DNA of 64,000 nucleotides, from NCBI GenBank assembly GCA_054601695.1, contig BAAHQB010000321.1, positions 1 through 64,000 of the forward strand. The letters run 5' to 3'. The stretch is from Amorphochlora amoebiformis (taxonomy: Eukaryota; Cercozoa; Chlorarachniophyceae). This document shows positions 22,520 through 64,000 of this stretch, one piece after another. The translations under genes were made by a program, and so were the position numbers. The notes beneath the pieces are model-generated. The model saw only the letters and a program-made list of their open reading frames with translations, had not been told where the DNA came from and did no database searches. How positions within the stretch are numbered: the first letter of the stretch is position 1; each line of letters starts with the position of its first letter.

Positions 22520-22778
22520 TATACATTTTGTCTAGATATTTCTACACATACTAGATTATACGGTATATCGTTCTAAGTTCATCAGCCTAAGTCATGACGC
22601 ATGTAGCATGTCCAAATTGATATCCGCGGATCGACGTGATTCCGATCATCCAATATTGATCAAATTGTACGATATGTACAGTATGTACCGTATGCTACAG
22701 TATAACTTGATATTGACAAGATTGATCAGCTTCAGGGCGATCCAAATACAACAATACAGCTATATACTTATACTGGAC
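20110..22778. other. Gene-free, CTAG-rich region with TA tracts
   Basis: 20110-20400 downstream of the 409-aa gene has three copies of cataccctttttgt and g/t-rich sequence. 20400-21360 is very rich in CTAG (ctagtctag, tctagac). 21390-22060 is mostly (TA)n. 22070-22220 has telomere-like degenerate ttagggttatcat units. 22260-22520 is (TA)n again. No exon recognised. Confidence 0.75.
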
Positions 22779-26695
<3,917 letters not shown>

Positions 26696-26759
26696 CTGCG
26701 AGAGGTTGTGTGTGGAACATGTATACAAACATTATATATATGTATATATACACACGCAC

Positions 26760-26802
<43 letters not shown>

Positions 26803-26803
26803 G

Positions 26804-26834
<31 letters not shown>

Positions 26835-26964
26835 TACATATATATTATATATATATATATATATATGTATGTATATATACATATAAATATATATATATAT
26901 ATATATACATATACATGGTTATATATATATTATATATATATATATATGCATATATATAATATGT

Positions 26965-27022
<58 letters not shown>

Positions 27023-27360
27023 TTATATATATATATATATATACATATTTGTACATACATATATATATATGCGCATAATATATGTACATATGAAAACTCG
27101 CGAAGGTCACACGAATTTTAAACCACCACTTGAAGGTTCACATGCCAACGCGAATTCACAAACCCAAGTGGTGAAGCACTTCACAAATGCCGTGCCTAAA
27201 GCACGCTACAAACAGGAAACCGCAGTTCTACTAAAGAGGAGGCTGAATAACAACATATATGAAAAATATATACATGTATATGCGTGACAATCTAGATTCA
27301 TGAGGCTGAATAACAACATATATGAAAAATATATATATGTATACGCGTGACAATCTAGAT
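26696..27360. other. Region between two minus-strand genes, with TA tract and tandem duplication
   Basis: 26750-27070 is (TA)n. 27230-27360 contains a ~64-bp tandem duplication (gaggctgaataacaacatat ... gtgacaatctagattcat) just after the stop codon of the coiled-coil gene, so it is probably its 3' UTR. 27090-27287 has a + strand ATG-initiated open frame of 65 codons without known similarity; it could equally hide a missing exon of the minus-strand gene. Confidence 0.6.
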
Positions 27361-30717
<3,357 letters not shown>

Positions 30718-31921
30718 CTTTTTGAGTTGTGGGCCGGAATGGAATTCGCGCCAAACTCCAATTATTAACTTTTCGGCGTCGGTCTTGACGCGCGATGTCG
30801 GGAATCTTGGGACAGTCGAGATGCAGGCAGGCCTTCCTACGCCCTCCTCCGACTATTCATCGCAAGGGAAACTTTAGGCGACAAACTAAGGGTATAGAGA
30901 GTGCCACTGAGGAAGAAGTGTTGTGATGCGTGTGATAACCACCAATACATTCCTCATAATGTATGTGATGACTGTCATATGGGGTGGTACATGGTTCCTA
31001 TCTTGCTTCATTCATAGAGAGAATGGTTAAGATACCCCGCTATGATTTGGCTGCTGTACTGGCAATATTCCGATGCCTACTAACTGTGACATATTGGATT
31101 GGGGATGTTCTAACGTCCTGGATTACGAAGCGAGAGGATCCGGATGCATTATTCCATTTCGATGGCCCAAATCATGAACAAGGAAGAGGTGAGCATCAAG
31201 ACTAGTGACGCTGCCCGGCAGTGGTGACGACACTGGCGAAGACACACACTCAACACGTCCTAGGCACTAAACACTTCCCTTTATTGAGTTTACCAATGTT
31301 TAAGACAGTATTCCGCTTCCTTCCGACCTTACCTACAGCAAACTGAAGGATCATGGGCAGACGTCTGAATGACGTCTGAGTTCACCGAGTTAACACAGAC
31401 AATTTCGTTGAACTCTTATATCCGAAAAGCCTGCCAAGCTTATAGCAAATATTAACTTCGAATGTGTAAAGCTTGAAAATCAGCCTAGCTATAGCTAACC
31501 TAACTGCAACATGGCTAGATGGTAGTAAGGAGGTTTTGTACGTCGGTCTAGTACTTTACACATACAGCTGTACATGAGTGTGCACTAAGCTACTACCGTA
31601 ACTTATTACCTATTAACTAGATTAACACCGAATTAATATCTGGATTATTCTACATGTAGGCCCTATTGTAGGGCAGTACTATATAACCTAGATAACGTTA
31701 GTACGCGCGCGCATATATACTAGTACTGTAAAATGGCGCAAGTTATATCATTGATTGCTGTTATTTTCATAAGTTCGGAAAAGTGATTAGATAACTGTAA
31801 TGTCTAGACTAGTAGAGCGTACATGTATACATATACGTACATGCACAGACATACAATTTGGTACTACGCACACAGTTAGTAAATTTACATGTACATGCGC
31901 ATATGTACGTGAAAACAACGA
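30718..31921. other. Intergenic region, possible zinc-finger relic
   Basis: Between the start of the coiled-coil gene and the last trmB exon. At about 30900-31015 (+) a short open stretch has two CxxC pairs (CCDAC...VCDDCH) and an open frame follows at 30984-31205 (73 codons); this may be a remnant of a transposase or zinc-finger gene. 31480-31720 is CTAG-rich. Nothing else recognised. Confidence 0.45.
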
Positions 31922-40040
<8,119 letters not shown>

Positions 40041-41069
40041 TTTCTTGTTATATGCAGAAAAAGCAGAAAAAGCGTAAAACCAATCACAAGCACCACCTTG
40101 CTAAAGTGGGTGCTGACACACGCGAGACACCCCAGACACCCGACACACCCCACGCACTGGGGACATGGGCAGATAGGCCTGAGACAGACGGAAGTGTGAC
40201 AGGCGAGACAGTGGATAGGCTCGGCGCCAGTATGGCGTGGTCGTGAATAAGGAAATTTCCAATTCCACTCAACATGGCTACGCTCAGCGTCAACCACATT
40301 GTGCACACTCCTATCGTTAATATCGTCAGGCCATGCAGAACAGTACTCAGACTTCGACTCCAACCCAAACCGCAACCCCAACCGCAACCCCAACCCCAAC
40401 CCCGACTCCAACCCCAACCCCAACGATAACTCAAACGCGAAGTCCATCTGTCACACAACAACACCTCGAGGGATGCCCTTTTCCATCGGTTTGGCCACGA
40501 ACCCAGTTCGCTGCCCGACGGCCCCGACCCCATTGCAATTTTGTCAGGAGAGGTGCTGTGTGAATTCGGTTTTGGTAAATTTATCCAAATACAAATTCCC
40601 AAAACCCAACGAGATTCCAAGACTCAGCAAGACCGACCGCTCGATGGTGGACGGATTTCATGTGCCCAAGTTGAATGCATCCATAGTAGTTGTATTGGGC
40701 AAAGTTGAGCATGATCCAGTAGATTGAATATAATTTTACCTTCGATTGGGAAACTTTTTGGCGCCGTAAAAACTTTGACATCATTCTGGGCTAGCTACAA
40801 TGGTGCTACATGTGGCTAGTAGCTACTACATAGCCGCTTGTAGGGTGCAAAAGGATGCACAAGGCATGTTAGCATTGTGGTAAGTTGAATCTACGTACGT
40901 GGAATCTTGCTCATTTATTTTCAATAATCGAGTATGATTTAATGATTAGTGATATCACAATGTAGTAGATCTAATATTGTGGTCTATTGTACGTCACTCT
41001 AGTCACTGGAGTCTGACTGGACAATCGTCATGCCGGTACCCGGAACATGAACTACAATCATTCTTCTAC

Positions 41070-41107
<38 letters not shown>

Positions 41108-41596
41108 GTATGTATCACATCTATATAGACTATCATGGAGGATGAGATTAAGATATATATAATTATTTTATAATATATATATATTTATATATATATATAT
41201 ATATATACTTGAAACATTGTACTAGTAACTATGACTAGCTCTAGAGGCTTGAGTACTATAAAACTTGGTACTACTCAAGAGAGATATTTGGGACTTGTGA
41301 TCGACTTAATTCCGTACCGTTTTCAAATTATTCATTACGACTCTAGTCACGGTACAACTGTATCTGTATTGTAGCGATAGCCAACCCTTGATACTGAGAA
41401 CATACTAAGTTGCACTACACGGTATGAGTAATAATTGGATATATATAGTCTGGCAAACGTGCATTTCTATGATCATGGGATATGCCGTGTCTAGCTCTAG
41501 TAGCTAGTGACGAAAATCTTAATCACTTAACAGTGATAAGTACCGTAATTACACCGTGGCATAACACTCGATGAATAAATTTAACACTGGGCGCAT
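40041..41596. other. Region between trmB start and COQ7 stop
   Basis: 40041-40260 upstream of trmB is GC-richer; 40360-40430 is a caaccccaacc array. 40740-41050 and 41200-41596 are plain sequence with some CTAG; 41070-41200 has TA tracts. The only candidate gene is the open frame listed at 40473-40727. Confidence 0.6.
40473..40727 (+). CDS. Small ORF, 84 aa, unknown
   Basis: ATG-initiated frame starting MPFSIGLATNPVRCPTAP and ending GKVEHDPVD. The composition is protein-like but nothing is recognised. The frame continues upstream through the Asn-Pro-type repeat to about 40299 without an ATG, so it may be part of a larger exon. It is divergent from trmB (432 bp between ATGs). Confidence 0.3.
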   Translation: MPFSIGLATNPVRCPTAPTPLQFCQERCCVNSVLVNLSKYKFPKPNEIPRLSKTDRSMVDGFHVPKLNASIVVVLGKVEHDPVD

Positions 41597-46678
<5,082 letters not shown>

Positions 46679-46822
46679 CGATGATGATGGCTGCCACAAG
46701 CGCAACCCACGGAACCCACGGAACCCACGGACGTTTCGCTTCGACGAGCGTGACAAAGACCTGTGTCACTTTTGAAGTTGCGCAACCTTCTGCGAATCTG
46801 CGATATCTGTGATATCTGCGAT
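46679..46822. promoter_or_regulatory. Probable bidirectional promoter of COQ7 and cytochrome b5 gene
   Basis: Only 144 bp separate the two divergent ATGs. It contains a ggaacccac triplication (46697-46731, on the COQ7 side) and a gatatctg repeat (46801-46822). No TATA box is clear. Assignment rests on gene layout only. Confidence 0.5.
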
Positions 46823-48266
<1,444 letters not shown>

Positions 48267-48540
48267 AGTATGACCATTTTGGTGAGGGGTCATATGCGCG
48301 CATGTTTCGCAGCGTGAGACACAGACCCTAGTTGATATGTTGCTTCATAGGGGTGCTGGAGTAAAATGGGGTTCCGAGTCAATGTACGTCGGGCCTTTGG
48401 ATGAAGGCGAAAAGAAGGATAATGGAAGTGCTTAAGGCTTGCTCGGGAGATTCAACCTCAATCCTCTTCAGAAATAATTACCATAGCTACCTATCTGTAG
48501 CTATATATATATATATATATATATAAAATCAAATAATAGA

Positions 48541-48576
<36 letters not shown>

Positions 48577-48589
48577 ACATCATCTCCAT

Positions 48590-48642
<53 letters not shown>

Positions 48643-48675
48643 GCATAATGGAGATGATGTTATATGTATACATAC

Positions 48676-48714
<39 letters not shown>

Positions 48715-48729
48715 ACATCATCTCCATTA

Positions 48730-48769
<40 letters not shown>

Positions 48770-48796
48770 TAATGGAGATGATATTATATGTATATG

Positions 48797-48837
<41 letters not shown>

Positions 48838-49572
48838 CTGAATACACTGATCTGGTAAACGTCGTTACGTGAGAGCAGTTAACTAGCATGATCTAGATGA
48901 TACTCTAGATGCGTTAGTCATCTAGGTCATGCTAGATACCTGGGATACCAATTCTATACTCATCATCGCCTAACATTTTCAATTTCAGTATCTTAAATTT
49001 AAGCACACTCTAGAGTCTAGACGCTGAAAAAAACGAAAAACAAAATGTTACTAGACATCACTGAGAATAAAGTTGATAGCATCTATTGTTCTCGTATTCG
49101 AATTCGAGGCTATGCATGATCGAATTCGTGGTACTATCTTTTACCTAGTTTACGTTTAGCATTTACTAGATTTATAGTCGACCGTCACTGTTGTATATTC
49201 TAGATATTCCCTAGTCTAGCTAGTATTCTAGGTATTCGTATTATATATGCAATATATATAGGCTGGAGTATATATAGATCTAGCTATAGCTAGCTAGTCT
49301 AGCTATAGATCTCATCTCACTATAATTCACTAACATGTTACTAATCCATAAATCTATATACACTTTGCCTCAAGAGAGAGAGAGTGTACATAATACCAGT
49401 GCTATATAAGAATTAAAAGTTTAAAACCGACAGATTCCGACATGTCTAGATGTGATAACTTGCAAGATCTAGTGATATCTAGGATATATTTGGCGCAATC
49501 TACTAGTCTCTAGAGTCTAGGCACTATCTAGCCGAGCTATACCCAGCACAATATCATCTAGTGTCTAGATCA
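48267..49572. other. Intergenic, CTAG-rich, with inverted cassette
   Basis: 48267-48490 is plain sequence; 48500-48840 holds TA tracts and the inverted cassette listed separately; 48880-49570 is rich in CTAG and has no exon I recognise. Confidence 0.7.
48578..48795. repeat. Four alternating inverted copies of an 18-bp cassette in (TA)n
   Basis: acatcatctccattatg at ~48577, its reverse complement cataatggagatgatgt at ~48643, the forward form again at ~48714, and the reverse form at ~48769. Each is separated by pure TA, which is self-complementary, so the region can fold into nested hairpins. Confidence 0.9.
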
Positions 49573-50473
49573 TCATCCGGTTGTACTCTTGTTAATTTCT
49601 GCTCTGGAAGTCCAGCACTCTCTAGACTCTGTTACGGGCCAGCCTCTACTACACCATGCCTCTCACCATGCCTCTCTCCCACCATGCCTCTCTCCCACCA
49701 TGCCTCTCTCCCACCATGCCTCTCTCCCACCATGCCTCTCACCCACCATGCCTCTCTCCCATTACTATAGCACGAGACTTGACGCTATGGTGGGAGAGAG
49801 GCATGGTGAGAGGCACATGGTTGGAGAGAGGAGATGCATGGTGGGAGAGAGGCATACTTGACGCTATGGTGAGAGAGAGGCATGGTGAGAGGCACATGGT
49901 GGGAGAGAGGAGAGGCATGCCTAGCTTGTTTTACCCAAGATAACCCCAAAAGGTATCGAAACCACCCATTTGCGTCCATTCTGATGCCGAAAAATACATC
50001 CCTCCCGACTCACACATCTTGATAATAATGTCAATAACGAATGAGACCGCTTCTTCGAGCCTAGGAGGCCGTGGGAAGCTGCTTCCTCAAGGGCGCCAAG
50101 GCGGAATCAGAGGTCGGAAGCACTAGACACGTGTGTCATGCGTGACCGATCGTGAACTCACGCTGCCAAGTAGACAATGAAAAATTCGGCTCAGGGATGC
50201 ATCACACACTTCAACACACCGTCCCGACACTTGGTTTTCGCAGCACGCGACCGTGATCGGGAAACACTGGTGCCGGTTTAGAGAGACCATCACTGCCTTT
50301 CGAGAGATTATTGAATAGTAACACGTTGGGGGTTAAACTGGACCGGGAACCAGTGGCTTTCGATCGAACCAGGTTGCCCGAAAACATAATAACGGAACCG
50401 CTCAGCAGACTAGTGCGAACTGAGGGAATTCGATGCTTTCGTGGGTCGTGGGTGTAAGTGTGTGGGATTCCAT
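49573..50473 (-). CDS. Partial gene, unknown product
   Basis: Not recognised. Best-supported exon: 50060-49935, between CTCCTAG|G and GG|GTAAAA, 41 codons, with a hydrophobic stretch (AVSFVIDIIIKM) then SASEWTQMGGFDTFWGY. Upstream, an open stretch within 50473-50218 (PSVRTSLLSGSVIMFSGNL... to ...RKPSVGT) could be the preceding exon, with a donor at 50218/50217. The last exon is probably 49621-49573. An inverted minisatellite fills the intron between. The start codon is not found. Confidence 0.35.
49655..49920. repeat. Inverted minisatellite (accatgcctctctccc / its complement)
   Basis: Six or more forward copies at 49655-49760 face several reverse-complement copies (gtgggagagaggcatgg) at 49790-49917 across a ~35-bp spacer. 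The transcript would form a long imperfect hairpin. It lies in the presumed intron of the minus-strand gene here. Confidence 0.95.
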
Positions 50474-50639
50474 CATGTCAAATTGACTACCAAAAAGACC
50501 TAGAAGCTGTGGTACCGGTAGTGGGGAGTAATGTAACTATCACTATCATTGAATCGAATCCGGGATCCATCAAGGCATGATTTATGTGACTTTGATATGG
50601 ATATGTCGGATACATAGAAGTACGTAGAATGGGGTTGCA

Positions 50640-50915
50640 TGTAAGTACGATAGGAAGGATTTTGGGAAACATGTAAGTACGATATGAATGATTTGGAATA
50701 CATGTGAGTATGATATGAATGATTTGGGATACATGTGAGTATGATATGAATGATTTGGGATACATGTGAGAATGATATGAATGATTTGGGGCACATGTGA
50801 GTACGATATCAATGATTTGGAATGCATGTGAGTATGATATCAAGGATGTGCAAGTACGATATGAATGATTTTCGGGATACGATATGAATGATTTTCGGGA
50901 TACGATATGAATGAT
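50640..50915. repeat. ~31-bp minisatellite
   Basis: About eight copies of gatttgggatacatgtgagt + atgatatgaat with variants. Confidence 0.95.
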
Positions 50916-51002
50916 ACGGAATGGCGTACATGCCTCTTTACAATCTCAGACCATGTTACGGAACTCAACATGTAACCAGTATACCTAAATATACATTCAT
51001 GC

Positions 51003-51045
<43 letters not shown>

Positions 51046-51158
51046 TATATATATATCTTGTATAAGCATTTATTTAAATCGTGGAATAAACCTAACACAC
51101 ACACACACGTATATACATGATAGTATATATTTACATATGTATATACCTATATATATCT

Positions 51159-51224
<66 letters not shown>

Positions 51225-52040
51225 GTGCACAAATTATGTATATTTAATATATGATATGTATATATATATAATATATACATATATATATATATATATCCTA
51301 TTTATACACATTATTGTTATATACATTATATATATAATACGTATAACCCAGAGGGAGTTTGTGTATACTTGAAGATATCAGGGGGCCAAAGGAGAAGTTG
51401 TACATTTTTGGGACTTCCACAGGTAGCAAAACTATCACATTCTCAACACGTCAATACACGTGTGTCTAGCGCTAGATTCTTTTGTTAGAAATTGGATGCT
51501 AGATGTGAATGCAAATGTAGATTCGAAATGTGGATGCTAGATGTGAATGCAAATGTAGATTCTAAATGTGGATGCTAGATGTGTGATTGCTAGATGTGCA
51601 TCCTATGATATGCATCCTAGATGTGAATGCAAGATGTAAGCTAGATATATGGATGGTAGATGTGCATGGTAGATGTGCATGGTAGATGCGCGTGGCAGAT
51701 ATGAATGCTAGATATGAATGGTAGAAATCGATGGTGTTCGTGAATGGTAGATATCTAGCCCAGCATCCCAACATCCCAAATAGGCTGACACTAACTTTTG
51801 CTTCACCTTTCGATTCCGGAATGAGATATATTAAAAATGAGAGTGTAGGACGTGGACACAAAAGTAAAACATACTCTGTCTGCCAGCCAGGTTTCGTTTT
51901 ACTTTCCACAATAAGTCGGGGGAGAGGAAGGACACGACGACGACGACTACGACTACGATTACGACGACGCGGGGCGGTTTCGTGGCCGAAACACCCGAAC
52001 ATCAGCTGCCCGAGGCATCCGAACATCAGCTGCCCGAGAC
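50916..52040. other. Upstream region of the 7-TM gene
   Basis: 51000-51340 is (TA)n. 51352-51421 (+) is an exon-like segment (CCCAG|AGGG... CCACAG|GTAGC) open in one frame; it could be a 5' UTR exon. 51490-51740 is a minisatellite of gctagatgtgaatgc. 51760-52040 is probably the 5' UTR, with a cgacgacgactac tract and two copies of gaacatcagctgcccgag. Confidence 0.55.
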
Positions 52041-56520
<4,480 letters not shown>

Positions 56521-58341
56521 GAAGTTGTGGTGATTAGAGGCATGGGAGTTTGTTAACCTTTTAAAGAGTGTGTCACTACTATGTCAGTTTACTGTGTCAG
56601 TACTACCAATGTTCCATAAAATTTGCACCTAAGATCAATTGTATTCATCTGTTCGCATGCACCGTGGATGCCACTCGGAACCTAAAAACAATCCAATTAC
56701 ATACAGTAGCAGGTCTAATTTGAGAGTTTTGTTCATAACCCCAGTGGTGTATACAATACACATAGAACAGTAGTACTACTGTCTTGAGTTTTCTACAGTG
56801 GTTGCAAATTAGTAGCAAATGCAAGTGTCTAGTGCGCTACTTAATTATTATGGCGCATAAGATATCGTGTTCATTGACCGTAGTACATTAAACATAATCA
56901 ATTATACGAGGACCATGCCACACGGTATATATATTGGTCAGTTCATTGCATGCTTTGCCTCGCCTACTACCTTTAGACCTTGTACGTACGTACGTACGTG
57001 TCATGATTTACCTATCGCTAAGTAACTCGTAGAAGTACTCTGCTGCGCTTACTAACAAGACAACTAATATCTAAAACTTGGTATAGAATATACGTACGAA
57101 CGTAAGTGAAACACAAGAATCTGACGGATTATGCCCCATATATCAGTTGCCTATACAACTACGTGCGTATGTCTAGCACATGTATCTAGTACGTGCGTAT
57201 AGTACATCTAGTACATGTATCTAGTTGTCACGCATGATGCGCACGTACGTACATGAGAGCGTGTGCAGGTGACAGTGTTAAATACGCAGCACCAACTGTG
57301 TCATCCAATACGTACGCATTGCCCTCATACAGCACAACAATACATATCGAGCTAGATATGTTCCATTCGCGTACGTATGTACGGTACATGTGTCAGTTAC
57401 TGCCACCGCGTAAAAGAATACACTCACATGTATAATGTACCGATCATTGACTTACACTAGTTGTAGTACGGAAGACAGAATGTAGCACTAAGGTGAGACC
57501 AGTCTAGACTGGCATGTCCGATGATGGCCATTGTTGTTGTACACTTATACGTATACGTATGCGTACAATATACACTGTGTACATGTGTACTTAAACTTGG
57601 ACGCAAACTTTGTTAATTAGGCCATTAATTTGACCTAATATATTCAATGATAGTCTAGATAGATAGTACGCACATATATTACGACAAAGTATCTAGGTTC
57701 TAGGGTATATATATGTACATATATATACTACAGGGCACTGTCAATGCATGATCTAGATGATGTTTGATACCCATTGTAATCAATCGATCTACCATAGCTA
57801 GAGTCTGCTAGGCGTCCACATATGCCAGTCCTCTTTAGTCTAGTCAGTCAGTACATCCTGTAGTAGCAGTCGATCAGTGTAGCAATCTTGATGACATGTA
57901 TTAAGTTTGTTGGCGTCGTCGGAAAGGATCTATCTATACTATTGGACGAGCGCAGCGGCGAGGTCTAAACCTGGCTCACATGTGCTGGTTTGGTTGCTGA
58001 GGCTACCGATTCCTGTACCTGGGAGCTGCTACTCTACTAGCTGGTCAGTGTGGTAGATAGATAGATGGGCATCACCCGTGCGAGGAGACAGTGTAATGCA
58101 TCTTCTACGAACCCATCTCAGTCTCAAACAAACATGTGTGTTACGTGTGTGTACACATGTATGAGATCCTAAGCTGCCCAGAAGGAATTGGGTGTGTCTA
58201 GGCGTGTATGTATGTATGTATATGCGAGAGTTCCGAGTAAGTAGGTAGGTGTCAGAATTAGTTTGAATCCACTAGTCCAGGCCAACGCAATTCACCGCCT
58301 TTAGGGCCTCCAACATCTCAGAATGGATCTGGAGTATACGT

Positions 58342-58395
<54 letters not shown>

Positions 58396-58525
58396 TTCTA
58401 TATGTATATATATATATATGTATATATATATATGATATTTATATATGTATGTATTATAAATCTTTGAACATATAATATATATTTATATATATATATATAC
58501 ATATATATATATGTGTATATTTTAA

Positions 58526-58568
<43 letters not shown>

Positions 58569-58578
58569 GCACATATAT

Positions 58579-58610
<32 letters not shown>

Positions 58611-58633
58611 TATGTTTATATCTATACGTATAG

Positions 58634-58677
<44 letters not shown>

Positions 58678-58992
58678 ATATGAATATATACGTAGTTGAC
58701 ATTCGTGCATAATAAACAAAATCCAGACGATGAGACCCCAGCAGGCGAAAGACACAACAGACAGTACACCAAGAGATACATCTTCACACCACACACCACA
58801 CAACATACATAGATACAACAGACATACACCAAGAGATAGATCTTCACACCACACATCATACATAAGACCACAGACACAACAGACAGGACAGACACACATA
58901 GACAGGACAGACAGGACAGACAGGAAAGGAAGGCGACATATGAGGCTGAGCGACAGAGAGGTAGCAGGGGAGGGGCACGTGCACGTGACTAG
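56521..58992. other. Gene desert between the 7-TM and IMPase genes
   Basis: 56521-58320 is unique sequence, rich in acgtacgt and CTAG, with no exon recognised. 58340-58690 is (TA)n. 58740-58925 has a repeated cacaacagaca / caccaagagata unit (two long copies) and a gacaggacagaca tract, just downstream of the IMPase stop. Confidence 0.75.
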
Positions 58993-63520
<4,528 letters not shown>

Positions 63521-63555
63521 CTCACATTATATATATATGTATATATTCACATATC

Positions 63556-63602
<47 letters not shown>

Positions 63603-63629
63603 GCCAACATATATGTATATTATGTATAT

Positions 63630-63683
<54 letters not shown>

Positions 63684-64000
63684 CTTATAATATATATACG
63701 TATATATATATATATATTTATAAATATTGTATATATCAACATATATATATATATATATATATATAGTTAGCCGGCGTAATAGCGGTGGTTGTGTATGATT
63801 TGTTGAGAACCGTTTGAAGTAAAACACTTGAATAATGCCCCTTATTATTATTATCCTGCTTGGAAACAACTGCCTACGCACATACACATACGCCCAACCA
63901 CCTTCGGGGACATTCCAAAGCGTGACATGGAATGACGTCACATCTTGTCACTCAGTATTCTGCATCCCGTTACTATCGGGTAGTACCTGGAAGTACCGAT
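63521..64000. other. Window end, IMPase upstream intron or 5' region
   Basis: 63530-63765 is mostly (TA)n. 63770-64000 is unique sequence without a recognisable IMPase exon on either strand. Confidence 0.5.

Overview
The window looks like the end region of a nuclear chromosome from a eukaryotic alga with a complex (secondary) plastid. The reasons are: GT-AG introns in every recognisable gene; a TTAGGG-type telomeric array; mitochondrial-type COQ7; and a plastid-type FabZ whose N-terminus reads as a signal peptide followed by a basic transit peptide. I cannot name the lineage. The leader lacks an obvious Phe after the predicted cleavage site, which argues mildly against the red-plastid groups. 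All exon chains below were joined by eye from splice consensus, reading frame and family alignment known to me; no search was run. The reconstructed coding lengths of the complete genes are all multiples of three.

Layout. 1-8117: seven head-to-tail units of a ~1.2 kb subtelomeric repeat. 8113-9847: telomeric CCCTAA array mixed with CCCGACA variants. 10144-12905 (-): FabZ, 4 exons. 13941-20109 (+): unknown basic protein of 409 aa, 12 exons, divergent from FabZ. 22779-26695 (-): unknown basic, probably nuclear protein. 27361-30717 (-): coiled-coil protein of 631 aa, 12 exons. 31922-40040 (-): bacterial-type tRNA (guanine-N7)-methyltransferase TrmB, 10 exons. 41597-46678 (-): COQ7, 8 exons. 46823-48266 (+): small cytochrome b5-domain protein, divergent from COQ7 with only 144 bp between ATGs. 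49573-50473 (-): partial unknown gene. 52041-56520 (+): seven-TM protein of 655 aa, 8 exons. 58993-63520 (-): 3' part of an inositol monophosphatase family gene, whose first exons lie beyond or near the window edge. The genes are housekeeping and unrelated to each other: plastid fatty-acid synthesis, ubiquinone synthesis, tRNA modification, inositol phosphate metabolism.

The striking feature is the introns. Almost every one has a long (TA)n core and, close to a splice site, its own private minisatellite. In at least six genes the repeated unit is not arbitrary. It contains the exon edge plus the splice site itself (exon end + GT donor, or AG acceptor + exon start), copied 2 to 8 or more times into the intron, often with the copied splice site decayed. 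This recurrent splice-junction duplication is the most interesting signal in the window. It explains why the exons are small islands in repeats. Other structures: telomeric tracts that replaced the same part of two subtelomeric units, a coding 15-bp minisatellite, two inverted-repeat minisatellite systems, and CTAG-rich gene deserts.
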